The notes beneath the pieces are model-generated. The model did not search any database and was not told the origin of the DNA. It saw nothing but the letters and a program-made list of their open reading frames with translations. From Glandiceps talaboti (lineage: Eukaryota; Hemichordata; Enteropneusta; Spengelidae), in assembly GCF_964340395.1 (NCBI RefSeq), contig NC_135552.1, positions 3,267,017 through 3,331,016 on the forward strand: a stretch of DNA of 64,000 nucleotides, read 5' to 3'. Shown here piece after piece: positions 15,027 through 27,459 of the stretch (the stretch's first letter is position 1; each line of letters opens with the position of its first letter). The position numbers and the translations under genes are program-made.

Positions 15027-16866
15027 TAGGGTTGACAAACATATACAGCTATGCAGAGAATACACACAACCAGAAAGTATCGCCAGGGTTGACAAACCTA
15101 TACAGCTATGTAGAGAATACACACAACCAGAAAGTATCGCCAGGGTTGACAAACCTATACAGCTATGCAGAGAAGTCACACAACCAGAAAGTATCGCTAG
15201 GGTTGACACACCTATACAGCTATGCAGAGAATCCACACAACCAGAAAGTATCGCTCGGGTTGACAAACCTATACAGCTATGTAGAGAATACACACAACCA
15301 GAAAGTATCGCCAGGGTTGACAAACCTATACAGCTATGCAGAGAAGTCACACAACCAGAAAGTATCGCTAGGGTTGACACACCTATACAGCTATGCAGAG
15401 AATCCACACAACCAGAAAGTATCGCTAGGGTTGACAAACCTATACAGCTATGCTTAGAATCAACACAACCAGAAAGTATCGCTAGGGTTGACAAACCTAT
15501 ACAGCTATGCTTAGAATCAACACAACCAGAAAGTATCGCTAGGGTTGACAAACCTATACAGCTATGCAGAGAATCCACACAACCAGAAAGTATCGCTAGG
15601 GTTGACAAACCTATACAGCTATGCAGAGAAGTCACACAACCAGAAAGTATCGCTAGGGTTGACACATCTATACAGCTATGCAGAGAATCCACACAACCAG
15701 AAAGTATCGCTAGGGTTGACAAACCTATACAGCTATGCTTAGAATCAACACAACCAGAAAGTATCGCTAGGGTTGACAAACCTATACAGCTATGCTTAGA
15801 ATCCACATAACCAGAAAGTATCGCTAGGGTTGACAAACCTATACAGCTATGCAGAGAATCCACACAACCAGAAAGTATCGCTAGGGTTGACAAACCTATA
15901 CAGCTATGTAGAGAATCCACATAACCAGAAAGTATCGCTAGGGTTGACAAACCTATACAGTTATGTAGAGAATCCACACAACCAGAAAGTATCGCTAGGG
16001 TTGACAAACCTATACAGCTATGCAGAGAATCCACACAACCAGAAAGTATCGCTAGGGTTGACAAACCTATACAGTTATGTAGAGAATCCACACAACCAGA
16101 AAGTATCGCTAGGGTTGACAAACCTATACAGCTATGCAGAGAATCCACATAACCAGAAAGTATCGCTAGGGTTGACAAACCTATACAGCTATGCAGAGAA
16201 TCCACATAACCAGAAAGTATCGCTAGGGTTGACAAACCTATACAGTTATACAGAGAATCCACACAACCAGAAAGTATCGCTAGGGTTGACAAACCTATAC
16301 AGCTATGTAGAGAATCCACATAACCAGAAAGTATCGCTAGGGTTGACAAACCTATACAGTTATGTAGAGAATCCACACAACCAGAAAGTATCGCTAGGGT
16401 TGACAAACCTATACAGTTATGTAGAGAATCCACACAACCAGAAAGTATCGCCAGGGTTGACAAACCTATACAGCTATGCAGAGAAGTCACACAACCAGAA
16501 AGTATCGCTAGGGTTGACAAACCTATACAGCTATGCAGAGAAGTCACACAACCAGAAAGTATCGCTAGGGTTGACAAACCTATACAGCTATGCAGAGAAT
16601 CCACATAACCAGAAAGTATCGCTAGGGTTGACAAACCTATACAGCTATGCAGAGAAGTCACACAACCAGAAAGTATCGCTAGGGTTGACAAACCTATACA
16701 GCTATGCAGAGAATCCACATAACCAGAAAGTATCGCTAGGGTTGACAAACCTATACAGCTATGCAGAGAATACACACAACCAGAAAGTATCGCTAGGGTT
16801 GACAAACGTATACAACTATGCAGAGAATCCACATAACCAGAAAGTATCGCCAGGGTTGACAAACGT
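15027..16866. repeat. Minisatellite, 57-bp unit, about 32 copies
   Basis: The unit begins AGGGTTGACAAACCTATAC and ends CCAGAAAGTATCGC. The 57-bp period equals 19 codons, so frames stay open. The minus strand has a frame of 623 codons with the repeat STLAILSGCVDSLHSCIGL, and the plus strand has frames of 262 and 362 codons. Copy differences change residues freely (C/Y, D/T/Y, L/K) and include TAA created by CATAACC in one plus frame. I therefore see no protein-level constraint and call it non-coding. Confidence 0.93.
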
Positions 16867-16976
16867 TTTACAAAGACTGCTATATTTCATTGTCTGCCTC
16901 TACATTTTCTTTGTATGAGGTTCATTTATTATTATGTCTGATTTAAGTTGCCAATTCTGACATTTTCAAACAGGCT

Positions 16977-17950
16977 TTGGCAATACATTACTATGTAACA
17001 CTGTTAAACAAATGTTATACATATAACAATACATTACTATGTAACACTGTTAAACAAATGTTATACATATAACAATACATTACTATGTAACACTGTTAAA
17101 CAAATGTTATACATATAACAATACATTACTATGTAACACTGTTAAACAAATGTTATACATATAACAATACATTACTATGTAACACTGTTAAACAAATGTT
17201 ATACATATAACAATACATTACTATGTAACACTGTTAAACAAATGTTATACATATAACAATACATTACTATGTAACACTGTTAAACAAATGTTATACATAT
17301 AACAATACATTACTATGTAACACTGTTAAACAAATGTTATACATATAACAATACATTACTATGTAACACTTAAACAAATGTTATACATATAACAATACAT
17401 TACTATGTAACACTGTTAAACAAATGTTATACATATAACAATACATTACTATGTAACACTGTTAAACAAATGTTATACATATAACAATACATTACTATGT
17501 AACACTGTTAAACAAATGTTATACATATAACAATACATTACTATGTAACACTGTTAAACAAATGTTATACATATAACAATACATTACTATGTAACACTGT
17601 TAAACAAATGTTATACATATAACAATACATTACTATGTAACACTTAAACAAATGTTATACATATAACAATACATTACTATGTAACACTGTTAAACAAATG
17701 TTATACATATAACAATACATTACTATGTAACACTGTTAAACAAATGTTATACATATAACAATACATTACTATGTAACACTTAAACAAATGTTATACATAT
17801 AACAATACATTACTATGTAACACTGTTAAACAAATGTTATACATAACAATACATTACTATGTAACACTGTTAAACAAATGTTATACATATAACAATACAT
17901 TACTATGTAACACTGTTAAACAAATGTTATACATATAACAATACATTACG
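16977..17950. repeat. Minisatellite, 46-bp unit, about 21 copies
   Basis: The unit reads ACAATACATTACTATGTAAC, then ACTGTTAAACAAATG, then TTATACATATA. Copies are almost identical. The main variants are a 2-base deletion (CACTTAAAC) at 17367, 17641 and 17777, spaced by six and three units, and one 3-base deletion near 17842. It starts about 110 bp after the 57-bp array ends. Near-identity implies recent expansion or strong homogenisation. Confidence 0.96.
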
Positions 17951-18366
17951 GTATAAATACAACAGTAACTTTGTTACAGTATAATAACTTAATGTACATG
18001 AACCACAGTAGTAAGGATTACTGGTTGTTTTTCATTATTTCTATGTTATATTAAGAGTGAAGGTGTGCGTCTTGTTATTCTTCGTAATAAAGAATTTATA
18101 ATCAGCTCAATGGATTTTAAGTATACCGGGTGAGTATAAATTGTTGGAAAGGAGACGCAAAATAAAACAAAAAAGGCAAATAAACCATTTATGAGAATGT
18201 TTACAGGAAAACCGATATTATGTAAACACAACCATTGATTATTGACTATCTTTAGTCAATTTGGATTCATAACTCATACTGTGCCAGGTGTTATTAATCC
18301 AATTCTGAATCATTTCTTTACTTTGATTGTTTGTAACAACTTTAATTTATTGTTTAAGAGTTTGCT
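17951..18366. other. AT-rich spacer
   Basis: No gene or repeat recognised; two open frames of about 60 codons on opposite strands carry no domain. Confidence 0.5.
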
Positions 18367-18378
18367 TGGTTATTTAGA

Positions 18379-18574
18379 TTGGAGAGAGAGAGATAGAGAG
18401 AGAGAGACAGACAGACAAATTTAAGACAGTGATAGAGAGGGAGGGAGACATACATACATACATACATACATACATACATACATACATACATTCATACATA
18501 CATGCATACATACATGCATACATGCACACATACATACATACATACATACATACATGCGTGCAGTTGTACATACG

Positions 18575-18606
<32 letters not shown>
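18379..18606. repeat. Compound microsatellite (GA)n-(CATA)n
   Basis: A GAGA/GACA stretch at 18379-18447 is followed by CATACATA repeats with scattered CATGCATA and CACA variants to 18606. Frames reading MYVCMYVC or IHTYIHTY are artefacts. Confidence 0.96.
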
Positions 18607-18608
<2 letters not shown>

Positions 18609-18619
18609 CTGCATATCTG

Positions 18620-19385
18620 TCGTATTTGTGAATGTCGATGTAATTTCTTCATTGTTATTGTGAAGTTCTTGTAACAACCTTGACCGTACCCATGAGTTCC
18701 ATCAATCAACCTGACGTTAACATATTCAAATAACCATGGTGATATTAATAGTAATTATTATTTATTTCAAATGATATCTCCAAAAAATAGAGAAATACAC
18801 AACTACAGTGGGTTGGCTTCGAGATTAATCTGTGTAAGCAAACTTAGCTCTTCACATTGTACCAAGGTCGAAATACAGATTGAAAGACATACAATGAGAG
18901 TTTGAATTCCTTTGTGTAAATGTTCCGTATATAATTATATAGTGACCATAATCAGCGTAACAACATTGCAAACTTTGGGTTTCATGTAAGGTCACGTGGT
19001 AATAATTAATAATCATGGTTTTGTGTCTCTTTGTGACTGTCGATATATCACTACTTTGTTGATTTTGTTTTTTCTTCTTTGTTTAGCCTGGACCCCTTGT
19101 TCCATCAATCAATCTGTTCACCAAATCCAAACCACCACCATGATTTTGAATAGTAATTATTCTTTATTTCCAATGACATGCACGGAAAATGGAGAGAAAG
19201 TAATTACAGCGGTGTCATATTTTTAACAAAGTCCTTAACAATTGACAGTATTATGTATTCTGATTGAAAGACAAATTAAACTACATACAATAAAGTAGTT
19301 TTTTCATTGTGTAAATGTTTCGTTTAGAAGTACATAGTCATTATAATCAGTGTAACAGTATTGAATTGTTGGGTTTCAAGGAAAG
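18620..19385. repeat. Diverged tandem duplication of ~390 bp
   Basis: 18620-18990 and 19030-19385 share ordered blocks: TTCCATCAATCAA, TAGTAATTATT...TTTATTTC, AATGA(T/C)AT, AAAT(A/G)GAGA and, at the ends, ATAATCAG(C/T)GTAACA with GGGTTTCA. Identity is moderate, so the duplication is old. The block order supports duplication over chance. No coding content recognised. Confidence 0.6.
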
Positions 19386-19968
19386 ACAAAACTACAAATA
19401 ACATAACATTAAAAATAGTTTGTACTAAGGTGCCTAATAAAGTCACTGTGGAGAAAGCCTAGCCTCGTAACTTCGCCATCCCAAAATATGAAACACAGTT
19501 GATATTACAAAGTCATCATTAGGATGCTGACATTCCGATGTTATCCACAAATCTCTACATAATCTTAGACTCCAAACGTTTGTTGTGCAAACTCAGGTTT
19601 AGTCATTACAATAGCGTTATAAGAAAGCGCCATCAACGGCGAATAATCCAATCATTGAAGTACACCGTATGTATTCAAAAAAAAAAAGAAAGAGAAAAGA
19701 CTGTTCCCAAGACTACCCAGAATGACACAAGGTACTGAAATAGGTCTCCTGATATTATGTTAATTAATATCCCATAATACGTTCACCTGACCATTACATA
19801 AAATAGAGTACTACTGTGGAAAGCCATGTTTCAGCTAACGAAGATAGGCACGTCACAACCTAAAACTGCTGCTGTTCAATGTGGTACATTACATAAGTGG
19901 ATGATAGCAGTGCTGTGCTTATTCGGATATCAAAATGTATTACAGTGTAAACACTGGCTGGGAGTCCC
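19386..19968. other. Non-coding spacer
   Basis: No gene, RNA or tandem repeat recognised. Confidence 0.5.
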
Positions 19969-20156
<188 letters not shown>

Positions 20157-20215
20157 TTACGCTCTGCCACTGCGGTATAGAGCACTGTCTTATAGCAGAT
20201 TGATACTCACCGAGG

Positions 20216-20291
20216 TATATATATATACACATACATACATACATACATACATACATACATACATACATACATACATACATACATACATACA

Positions 20292-20370
<79 letters not shown>
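20216..20370. repeat. (CATA)n-(TA)n microsatellite
   Basis: A short TA run, about 95 bases of CATA repeats, then about 50 bases of TA. Together with 19973-20068 this places two TA-rich tracts about 150 bp apart. Confidence 0.97.
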
Positions 20371-21010
20371 TAGTATACTGGAAGATAGTATAAATGTAAA
20401 TGCGTGGACAAAAGACCTGCTATCCTTAAAGCCGCCCTACAGTGAGTGTAGTTACACATTAGCGTTCTGTAATATCTTGTATCAACCTTGGAGTAACTAT
20501 AGTGACAGTATAATTACTCCAAGTATCAACATATTGCAATAATATATAGTTTTTATTAGTTGGTGCCGATCTCAGCTAACTGAAAGTTTGCTTTCCATAT
20601 TAGTCGTATTGACGCTGACAAAATATCTCTTTTTATGTACATTTAGAAAATAAACAGGTTAAGTAAAATCTAATATTCAGATGGTAAGTACTAAATGCAA
20701 TTTCTTGCAGAAATACATACAACAAATTACATAATAATCGTATACGGTATTTACGCCCAACAAAAAATTACTTTGTAAGTAGTTTTGAAAATAAACAGAC
20801 CAAGTACAAACAAATGAAAACGGGGAAAAAATGCATACAACAAATTACAATAGAAGTACGCCACCCCCCCCCCCCCACCTCCGAAACTCCGAGAAAGATA
20901 GGACTACATCATCCATGTATATTAGGTTCCTTTCAAGAAAATAAAGGCAATATACTAGAAACGTAAAATAGAGGACTGTTCTACAGAACATGGGGTTCTT
21001 TTGCAAACAT
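20371..21010. other. 3' flank of the BEN-domain gene
   Basis: Probable 3' UTR and flank of the minus-strand gene. A minus-strand AATAAA lies at 20552-20557, about 460 bases past the stop; nothing nearer matches. An imperfect inverted repeat (CTTGGAGTAACTATA against TATAATTACTCCAAG) lies at about 20489-20525, and a C-rich tract at 20862-20877. Confidence 0.4.
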
Positions 21011-22263
21011 CTAAACTACTGTTTGTTTATTTTCTTTCTTTTGAATTGATACGAATTCAGCCCGCAACCCTTTATCAATGGCTTGTACACATTCACTCCA
21101 TGTTTCATCCTGCTTAAATAGTGGGATGTCGTGTGGAAAGTACCGGAAGGTCATGTGGCGGACTTTTCGCAACCGCGTTGGACTCAGGCCACGTTTTTGA
21201 CTTGCTACACGACCAGTGCCTCCCCCACGACAATTTCGTCCTACACGTTCTTCTTTCTTGTAAACAGAAAAAACTAACTTCTTAGCGAAATTGCGTATGG
21301 AACGACTAGCAAACACCATACACTCCACCTGATCCTCGGTCAGACCAGCACGGTAGTCAACATCTTGTTGCGTGATGACTGGAGGGGACACGGGTAAGGC
21401 TGTACTCAGAGACGCGTCGTTGAAACCTACTGGTATCGGTAATTGTACGGTATTGAGGACACTATTCTTTTCTGACTGGCAACAGTGCTGAAGTAGTGCC
21501 CCATGATTTCTCTTAAATTCCTCTAAATACAACATAAGATCTCGCATTTCTACCATGATTTTCTCATTCAAACTATTGCAGTTTTTGCAATGGTAACACT
21601 CGGTAGTTTTGGTACCGGGATCATCATTGACTGTGCTGCCCTCAACGGTTGTGCCTTCTTCGCTGTCATCGAAACAAAGTGTCTCTAACTCGTTGGACTC
21701 TGCTTGAGACGTGTTTGCCCGTTGTTCTTCATAATACTTCATTGAGTAGTCTGCACGGTAGCTTGTTTCCAAAGCGTCTTCGAATTCAGATAAACCAAGT
21801 CTTACCTGCAAATTAAAAAAACAACATTCAGTGTTATACCAGTACCTTTGTAGTCTTTTTAGGTAAATGTTCTTGTTCCTGTATGACATCATTTTTTGGC
21901 CTATGACACTCACTAACATTTAATAACATTTGCTATCACATAATAAGATCAACCAATCAGGTTACCCCAAGGGGGGGGGGGGTGCTCTCACGCTTGAATG
22001 CGATCTTCGGACGAAGATCGCATTCAAGCGTGAAACTCTGAGTAACGGCTCCGTACCATAACTTGTGTACTTTGTGTAATACAGCTCTACTTCTCAGTAT
22101 TGAGCGCTTTTCCCTCAGTTTATGACTTACCTCTTACACTGAATTAGTATATAAATATATATAAATATATATGTGTGTGTGTATTCTGCAAAAAATAAAG
22201 TTGGGGAGAAGTAGCAGAACCTTTCCAGATCTTTCCAATCCCCCCCAAAAAAACAAAAACAAA

Positions 22264-22308
<45 letters not shown>

Positions 22309-25300
22309 AACAAAAACACAAACAACCCAAATGCATCGGGTCCTTGCCCACGAGAGGACGCTAACGCGGTTTTGTACTGCAGCGTCACTGCCTGCATATA
22401 CTAAGCTTACCTTAGACTGTCTGTTCGCTGAAAAGCTACGACTTTCCTCGTGTTTCGCCATCTTAGAATGTCTAACCTTCAGTGGATCCTGTCAAAAGTT
22501 AAAAAAAAAAGTGCTAAGTATCTGCAAGCAAATTGAAATCAATACGTTTTCGTGTTCAACATATCAAATGTGATGTACAGCTACGTTGTGATTTAAGGAG
22601 AAACGTCTAACTACACATTGCATGTATATAACACATATACCTTAACGTACAAATGCTATTCGTATCTGACAGATCTCTGAGAGTTGTAATTTTACGGGAC
22701 AAGCGATCGTGCAATAATCACTAAGGACAATGACAAGATTTCCTGGCTGTATCAAGAAACTATAACCACCTGTTGATGGATTAACGTTGAAACTGCACTT
22801 CGGAAGGTTGCCGAATAAAACCGAAGGATGGTAGGAGTTCGTTGAGACTGCACTTCGGAAGGTTGCCGAATAAAACCGAAGGATGGTGGGAGTTCGTTGA
22901 GACTGCACTTCGGAAGGTTGCCGAATAAAACCGAAGGATGGTAGGAGTTCGTTGAGACTGCACTTCGGAAGGTTGCCGAATAAAACCGAAGGATGGTGGG
23001 AGTTCGTTGAGACTGCACTTCGGAAGGTTGCCGAATAAAACCGAAGGATGGTGGGAGTTCGTTGAAACTGCACTTCGGAAGGTTGCCGAATAAAACCGAA
23101 GGATGGTAGGAGTTCGCTCTTTTCGCTTCAGAATCAAGCTGAGTGGTCCATTGGTCTAGCAGCTATATACATACTAACGGATCGTAAAGCCAACATTCAA
23201 ACACAGCCGTGGGGGGGGGGGGGCAGCTATGTTTATGTCACATGTCATGCAGTATTAATTCAATGCCTTTAAAAGTTTGTCTAAGTTACAAATAATGTTA
23301 CAACACTCACCTCAATGATAACGTCTATGGATTTCCTTTTCCGTTCTCTACCCTTCGTTGAAGCTGCACTTCTTTGGTCAGGTGATGCCTAAAGAGGTCG
23401 AAAAAAATACATCGATCTGTTAATATTACTATTAGTAGTACATGTATAGGTTAATGGTGACTCATATGCATAACTATAGTAAGATGTAAAAGGCCAAAGA
23501 AGTTGAGTATGAAACGCTCGCCATGGACACACATTATTGTCTGTGGTTTGACAGAGCAAGAGAACAAATAATGATTATATGTAGACCCCTACTTTCTCAT
23601 CAGCACACTCAAATTACACATTAATGTTTCCGCTGATAAAATAGCACTGACGCATAGAACCTTGGAATGTGTCTTGGGCTTTTGAAATTGAACCTCCACG
23701 TCAAATTAATCAATTACACAGTCAGGACCATACGACGTAACATGACACGCCTATCATCAAAGGGTTGGTCGATGCTTGAGGGCGCAACGTCACATCGTAC
23801 GTTGCAGACTACCAACCACACTACTGACTTGATGAGAAAGCTTTAATACCTCACTTCGACGCTCTTTGGAATAATCCATACGTTTTTTCAAACGTTCTTC
23901 TATAGAGCCCTTGGCAAAATCTAGAAAGAGAAAACAGTACTTGTAAGACAACGATTGAGAACCGAACGTTTGTGAAATCGCAAGTAACACGGCCCCAAGA
24001 TAAACAGGGATTGTAATCAGATCTTATAATCACCAAGACTGCGAAATTTGACTCAACTTGGTCTGACCATAGAAGTACTTCCACGGTCAGATCTGGCAAT
24101 GTATTTGTTTAATGTATTGGCCTGTTTACCTCGCGATCTATAATGTTACGTTGTATCGCAGATTGGTACAGGTTTATGAGATAGCGACGTCCGGTTGCAA
24201 AACTTTATATACAAACAGATTTGATTGAAGTCACAAAAGTTCCTTCGACAAATGAACATACATTTTCTGCTCAGTGACGAAACTTTAAACCTCCGTTTTA
24301 ACAGTGACTGAATGAACGATTCGCTCGAGACTTTCTCCAAAATACTACATCATAAATCAAAATGATACATCGAATTGGATATGGAATGACTCATTTTATT
24401 TGTGTCAAAATGGTCTGGTCACGGATATAGGCCTGGAATGAATAGGTCCCTATACAAAGTGATAGCGTCCACTCCAATATCTATGGTCTCAGCAGACACT
24501 ATGTCGCTGAAACGTCCTGGAACCGATTACCTGGCGGGCTGAATTACAACACAGACAAGGAAAAGGTATGTGTGAATACAAGAAGCTTGGAATGGTATCA
24601 GGAGAAAGCGGCCCCACGGTAAAGCGGCCCGCAAAACAAAGGAGAAACTGGCCCCACAACGTTCACAAAAGCGAAGATCCTGGAAATTGTGTATTTTTAC
24701 GAATATTTTTGGTGTTCTTTCTGCTCTTTCTCCAAATCACATGAATTAGATGTCTAGGATCAAGGAGGTATAATGAGATTTTAATATACCGCATTGTTAG
24801 GAACAAGTCTAAGTAGTGAAAACATGGAAGTATGGTGGAAAATAACAAAGTTGAACTCTTGCAGAGAATCCATATAATAGTATAACTACGAAGTAACCAA
24901 CGCTATACATAAAGTGATTATTACCACAGGGAAAAGCAGGCATGTCATTGATTGGTTGGTTGGTTATTTGATTGAATGATTGATCAATGGAGTGGTTAAA
25001 TATATATAACTTTTTTGTGTGAAATTGACTGATTGAAGTTTGTGGTGAAATTTGTTCCTTCTGTCCTGGTTTGTTGGTAACTGGTTATTTCTGCATCTGG
25101 CCATTTCGGCACCACTTTCTCGGTACCCTAGACGTTTCGGTTAGAGTTAACTGGTAACTAATCTACGCTAAAATAGGGGAAACTGATGCCGAAACGTCCA
25201 GGGTACCGAGAAAGTGGTGCCGAAATAACTCTGGGGACGAAATGGCCAGGTATGTGCCGAAACATCTAGAAAGCTGCTGGTTTTCTCTACCAGCTGTATA

Positions 25301-26710
25301 CAATTCCCTATTCTTAATAAAGATATCTTGTCTATTCTTCTTCTCTTATCTAAATTAAAACACCTATAATCTTATAATTACCAATTATCGGTTACAGAAT
25401 TAATTTGCTTTATCTCAACGAAAATATAATGTACATATTATAACCACAGACAAGTAAGAAGATATTGTTTGTGATATTACCTCAGACCTCTATAGTGGTC
25501 TGAGATTTTACATAGCATGGAAGTTGTACTTCTATGATTATAGCTTCGTTTGGTAGTTTGCATCTTTCGCTTTACATAATTCCCAATTCATCAAACAATC
25601 ACAATTGGTGGTCTGCGATAAAGCTAAGGCCAGTCTGAATCTGCACTACAGATACACATAGTGAGAATCTCAACAGAACGAAGAGGATGAAATGTTCTTT
25701 GCAGTACTTGACGTCAGACTCTAAGGTTAAATCACGCAGCGAGTTGCCGAATGAACTTACGCCCCCAATCGTTTGACTCGTTCCCGTTACCTACGAAGTT
25801 TCGGCACCTGTACAGAGACGGTTCATAGTGACATGCCATGGAAACGTTTTATCAGAATAATTCTGTTCATCAACAGAAACGCTAGTCTATCAGCTAGCCC
25901 TCGGATGTTCTTCCGATAAAATACGACACACAGCCGAACAACGCTATCGAGGATGGAACATCCGAGTTCGGGCAAGCCCTCACATGCGAACTTCGTTCGC
26001 TTATAGTTATAGCATCGAAAGAAAGCCCGAACGTCTAGCAGCAAGACTACAGAAACGCTAACATTTACCATGGAAGTATCACCCACCCACACTACCATAG
26101 AGTTACTATATACCCAGACAACTGCATTGATTGCTTGAGCAATGACAAAAGTGATCTAAAATGCGCCTATATTGTTTTTGCAATGTGCAAAACTTTGGAT
26201 ATCTTAGGTTTGGATACATATCCATTTGTCGACACGAATGAAGTCGTTGACACTTGACCCTTGCAGAAGTAAAAATTGGATGTCAAACGACCTAAAAACA
26301 TTTCACCGTAGTAGGCCTATCCAAACAAACACGACGAGGAAAAGAATATATTCCTTGTCCATACCTAGTACATAGACCCTCCACGTTGGGTGGAGGGTCT
26401 ATGCCTAGTACAATGATTGGTATAAGAGTTAAGACTATATCTCTGAATTAAATATGTTTGACTGTTACCGGTACGGTCACACTTCCCCATAAAGGCATAA
26501 CACATTGTCCCCAAATATTGAAAAACTATCACGCCACGTACAAGCTAGGAGTTCGATCCTTTCGAAAATAATGACATTATTCTTACCTTCAATAGAAAAA
26601 ATATCGGTAGAGAAGTCGAATGAAGTACTTCTTGCTGATGGTTGTAGACAAGACGATGTTTGAAGCACACAGCTTTCTATAGAATGATGAAATCGGGCAT
26701 CAACGTACAT
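21011..26710 (-). CDS. BEN-domain protein, five exons
   Basis: Proposed exons on the minus strand are 26710-26587, 23920-23850, 23388-23311, 22488-22411 and 21805-21011. Every junction has AG/GT signals and matching phase: exon 1 ends with a single G, exon 2 begins AT to complete Asp, and the later junctions are phase 0. The product is about 381 residues. A basic stretch, KGRERKRKS, near 81-89 could be a nuclear signal. Residues about 118-240 are acidic and carry CYHCKNC followed by a possible coiled coil (LNEKIMVEMRDLMLYLEEF). The C-terminus (about 272-368) fits a BEN domain: RSIRNFAKKLVFSV, then LSPTRLRKVRHMTFRYFP, then WSECVQAID. BEN domains bind DNA or partner proteins in chromatin and transcription regulators. 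The start, at the first ATG after an in-frame stop, is inferred; an upstream exon is possible. Domain call is from memory of the family. Confidence 0.72.
21989..22032. repeat. Perfect 21-bp palindrome with 2-base spacer
   Basis: CACGCTTGAATGCGATCTTC begins the left arm, and the right arm is its exact complement, leaving a loop of only GA. It lies in intron 4 of the BEN gene next to a G13 tract (21971-21983). Such a perfect arm would fold into a stable hairpin in the pre-mRNA. The flanking GTGAAACTCTGAGTAAC relates it to the hairpin at 20067-20156. Confidence 0.9.
22266..22312. repeat. (CAA)n microsatellite in intron 4
   Basis: About 15 CAA triplets, flanked by A-rich and C-rich runs, in the last intron of the BEN gene. 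Frames reading poly-Gln, poly-Leu or poly-Val here are artefacts. Confidence 0.96.
22785..23116. repeat. Minisatellite, 55-bp unit, 6 copies, in intron 3
   Basis: Six copies of a 55-bp unit (GCACTTCGGAAGGTTGCCGA ... GGATGGTRGGAGTTCGTTGA) fill part of the intron between exons 3 and 4 of the BEN gene. The period is one more than a multiple of three, so all three minus frames read the same peptide cycle. Copies differ mainly at one A/G position. Non-coding. Confidence 0.95.
25099..25226. mobile_element. Hairpin element with ~38-bp arms
   Basis: Arms 25099-25140 and 25189-25226 are inverted copies. The outer 27 bp (ATTTCGGCACCACTTTCTCG ...) match perfectly and the inner part (GACGTTTCGG) has few differences. 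It lies in intron 1 of the BEN gene. A partial extra copy (CGAAATGGCCAGG, GCCGAAACATCTAG) follows to about 25272. Form suggests a MITE. Confidence 0.75.
25481..25504. repeat. Small CTCAGACC hairpin, copy 1
   Basis: CTCAGACC and GGTCTGAG flank a short AT-rich loop. Related hairpins occur at 29960-29980 and 35764-35795, so this is a dispersed small palindrome. Confidence 0.6.
25891..26050 (+). mobile_element. Interspersed repeat family copy B (~160 bp)
   Basis: Same orientation and content as 3751-3904, with an extra GATGGAACATCCGAG segment that pairs with the leading CTCGGATGTTC. It lies in intron 1 of the BEN gene. The 91-codon minus frame through it is a shadow of the repeat. Confidence 0.7.
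26371..26403. repeat. CATAGACCCTCCAC hairpin
   Basis: CATAGACCCTCCAC (26371-26384) and its exact complement (26390-26403) are separated by five bases. The same CATAGACCC word recurs in the arrays at 28327-28686 and 28851-29411 and in the hairpin at 29724-29750. Confidence 0.8.
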
Positions 26711-27381
26711 GTAATCAGTCACCCACGTGAATGTTATAAAGTTATCCCATTATGATCAGTAATTGGATAATTCACCCTGTCAATCACCCAATCACCATTG
26801 ATTGGAAAACTCACCTTGTCAATCAATCACATTACTATATTCAAGAATAGACCATTTACACCTAGATGTTAGACGGTGGCTAATTTAGTAGGCACTACCA
26901 CGTCCGTTTTGTCACCTAGGCCATAGACCTTCCTATATATGTCTAGGCCGATGGGAACATTGTTAAATAAGACCGACGAAGTAGATTAGCACCTACTCGA
27001 TGGACCTTCCTCACCACCAGCTGGCGGTATTCCTTTAACACTACAGACAAAGACTGCTTTGGCACATATTTAGTGTTAATAAAGAGAAACTTTCTACACT
27101 GTGCATTGGTGAATGGAGACCTCATTTATTGTCTTTCTTTTTCGTATTTGTATGTTTTTATATTGTCATGGCATATCTTGATGGCCTGAAATAAAGAAAT
27201 AATAATAGCCATTGGAGGGGAAACTGTCTATGATTGATGTAACTTTCACTACAGTCAGGGAAACGCTCTTCCATCTCAAGTTTTGTCTGGTGATATCCAC
27301 TCTCCGTTGTAAGACGAACGGGTTTTTATTTATTACATGTTTATTCTACTGATCAGAAGGGGCGGGTGTTCATTTCTTGCA
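26711..27381. other. Upstream flank of the BEN-domain gene
   Basis: Probable 5' flank. It contains a diverged duplication, TCACC(C/T)TGTCAATCA, at about 26770 and 26811. No TATA box or other promoter element stands out and no other gene is seen. Confidence 0.4.
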
Positions 27382-27450
27382 TACCATACCATACCATACC
27401 ATACCATAACATACCATGCCATACCATGCCATACCATGCCATACCATACC
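27382..27450. repeat. (ACCAT)n pentamer repeat, left block
   Basis: Pentamers of ACCAT/GCCAT directly beyond the 3' end of the SINE. Matching pentamers lie beyond the SINE head at 27742-27880. Confidence 0.9.
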
Positions 27451-27459
27451 ATACCATTA

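Noticed and set aside
14991-16862. 623-codon minus-strand repeat protein
   Set aside because: The frame is open only because the 57-bp period is divisible by three; copy differences change residues freely and there is no promoter, splice or domain support.
15830-16918. 362-codon plus-strand frame reading LTNLYSYAENPHNQKVSLG repeats
   Set aside because: Same 57-bp array in another frame; it overlaps the equally open minus frame.
21807-21919. ATG at 21919 as the start of the BEN-domain protein
   Set aside because: The 38 residues before the acceptor at 21806 are intron-like; upstream exons join in phase, so this ATG is probably intronic.
23140-23210. Possible tRNA gene (GTGGTCCATTGGTCTAGCAG ... 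TTCAAACAC)
   Set aside because: The words resemble A- and B-box fragments, but I cannot pair an acceptor stem or anticodon arm.
25823-26098. 91-codon minus frame within the BEN gene's intron 1
   Set aside because: It lies across interspersed repeat copy B and a similar frame appears in copy C; no domain.
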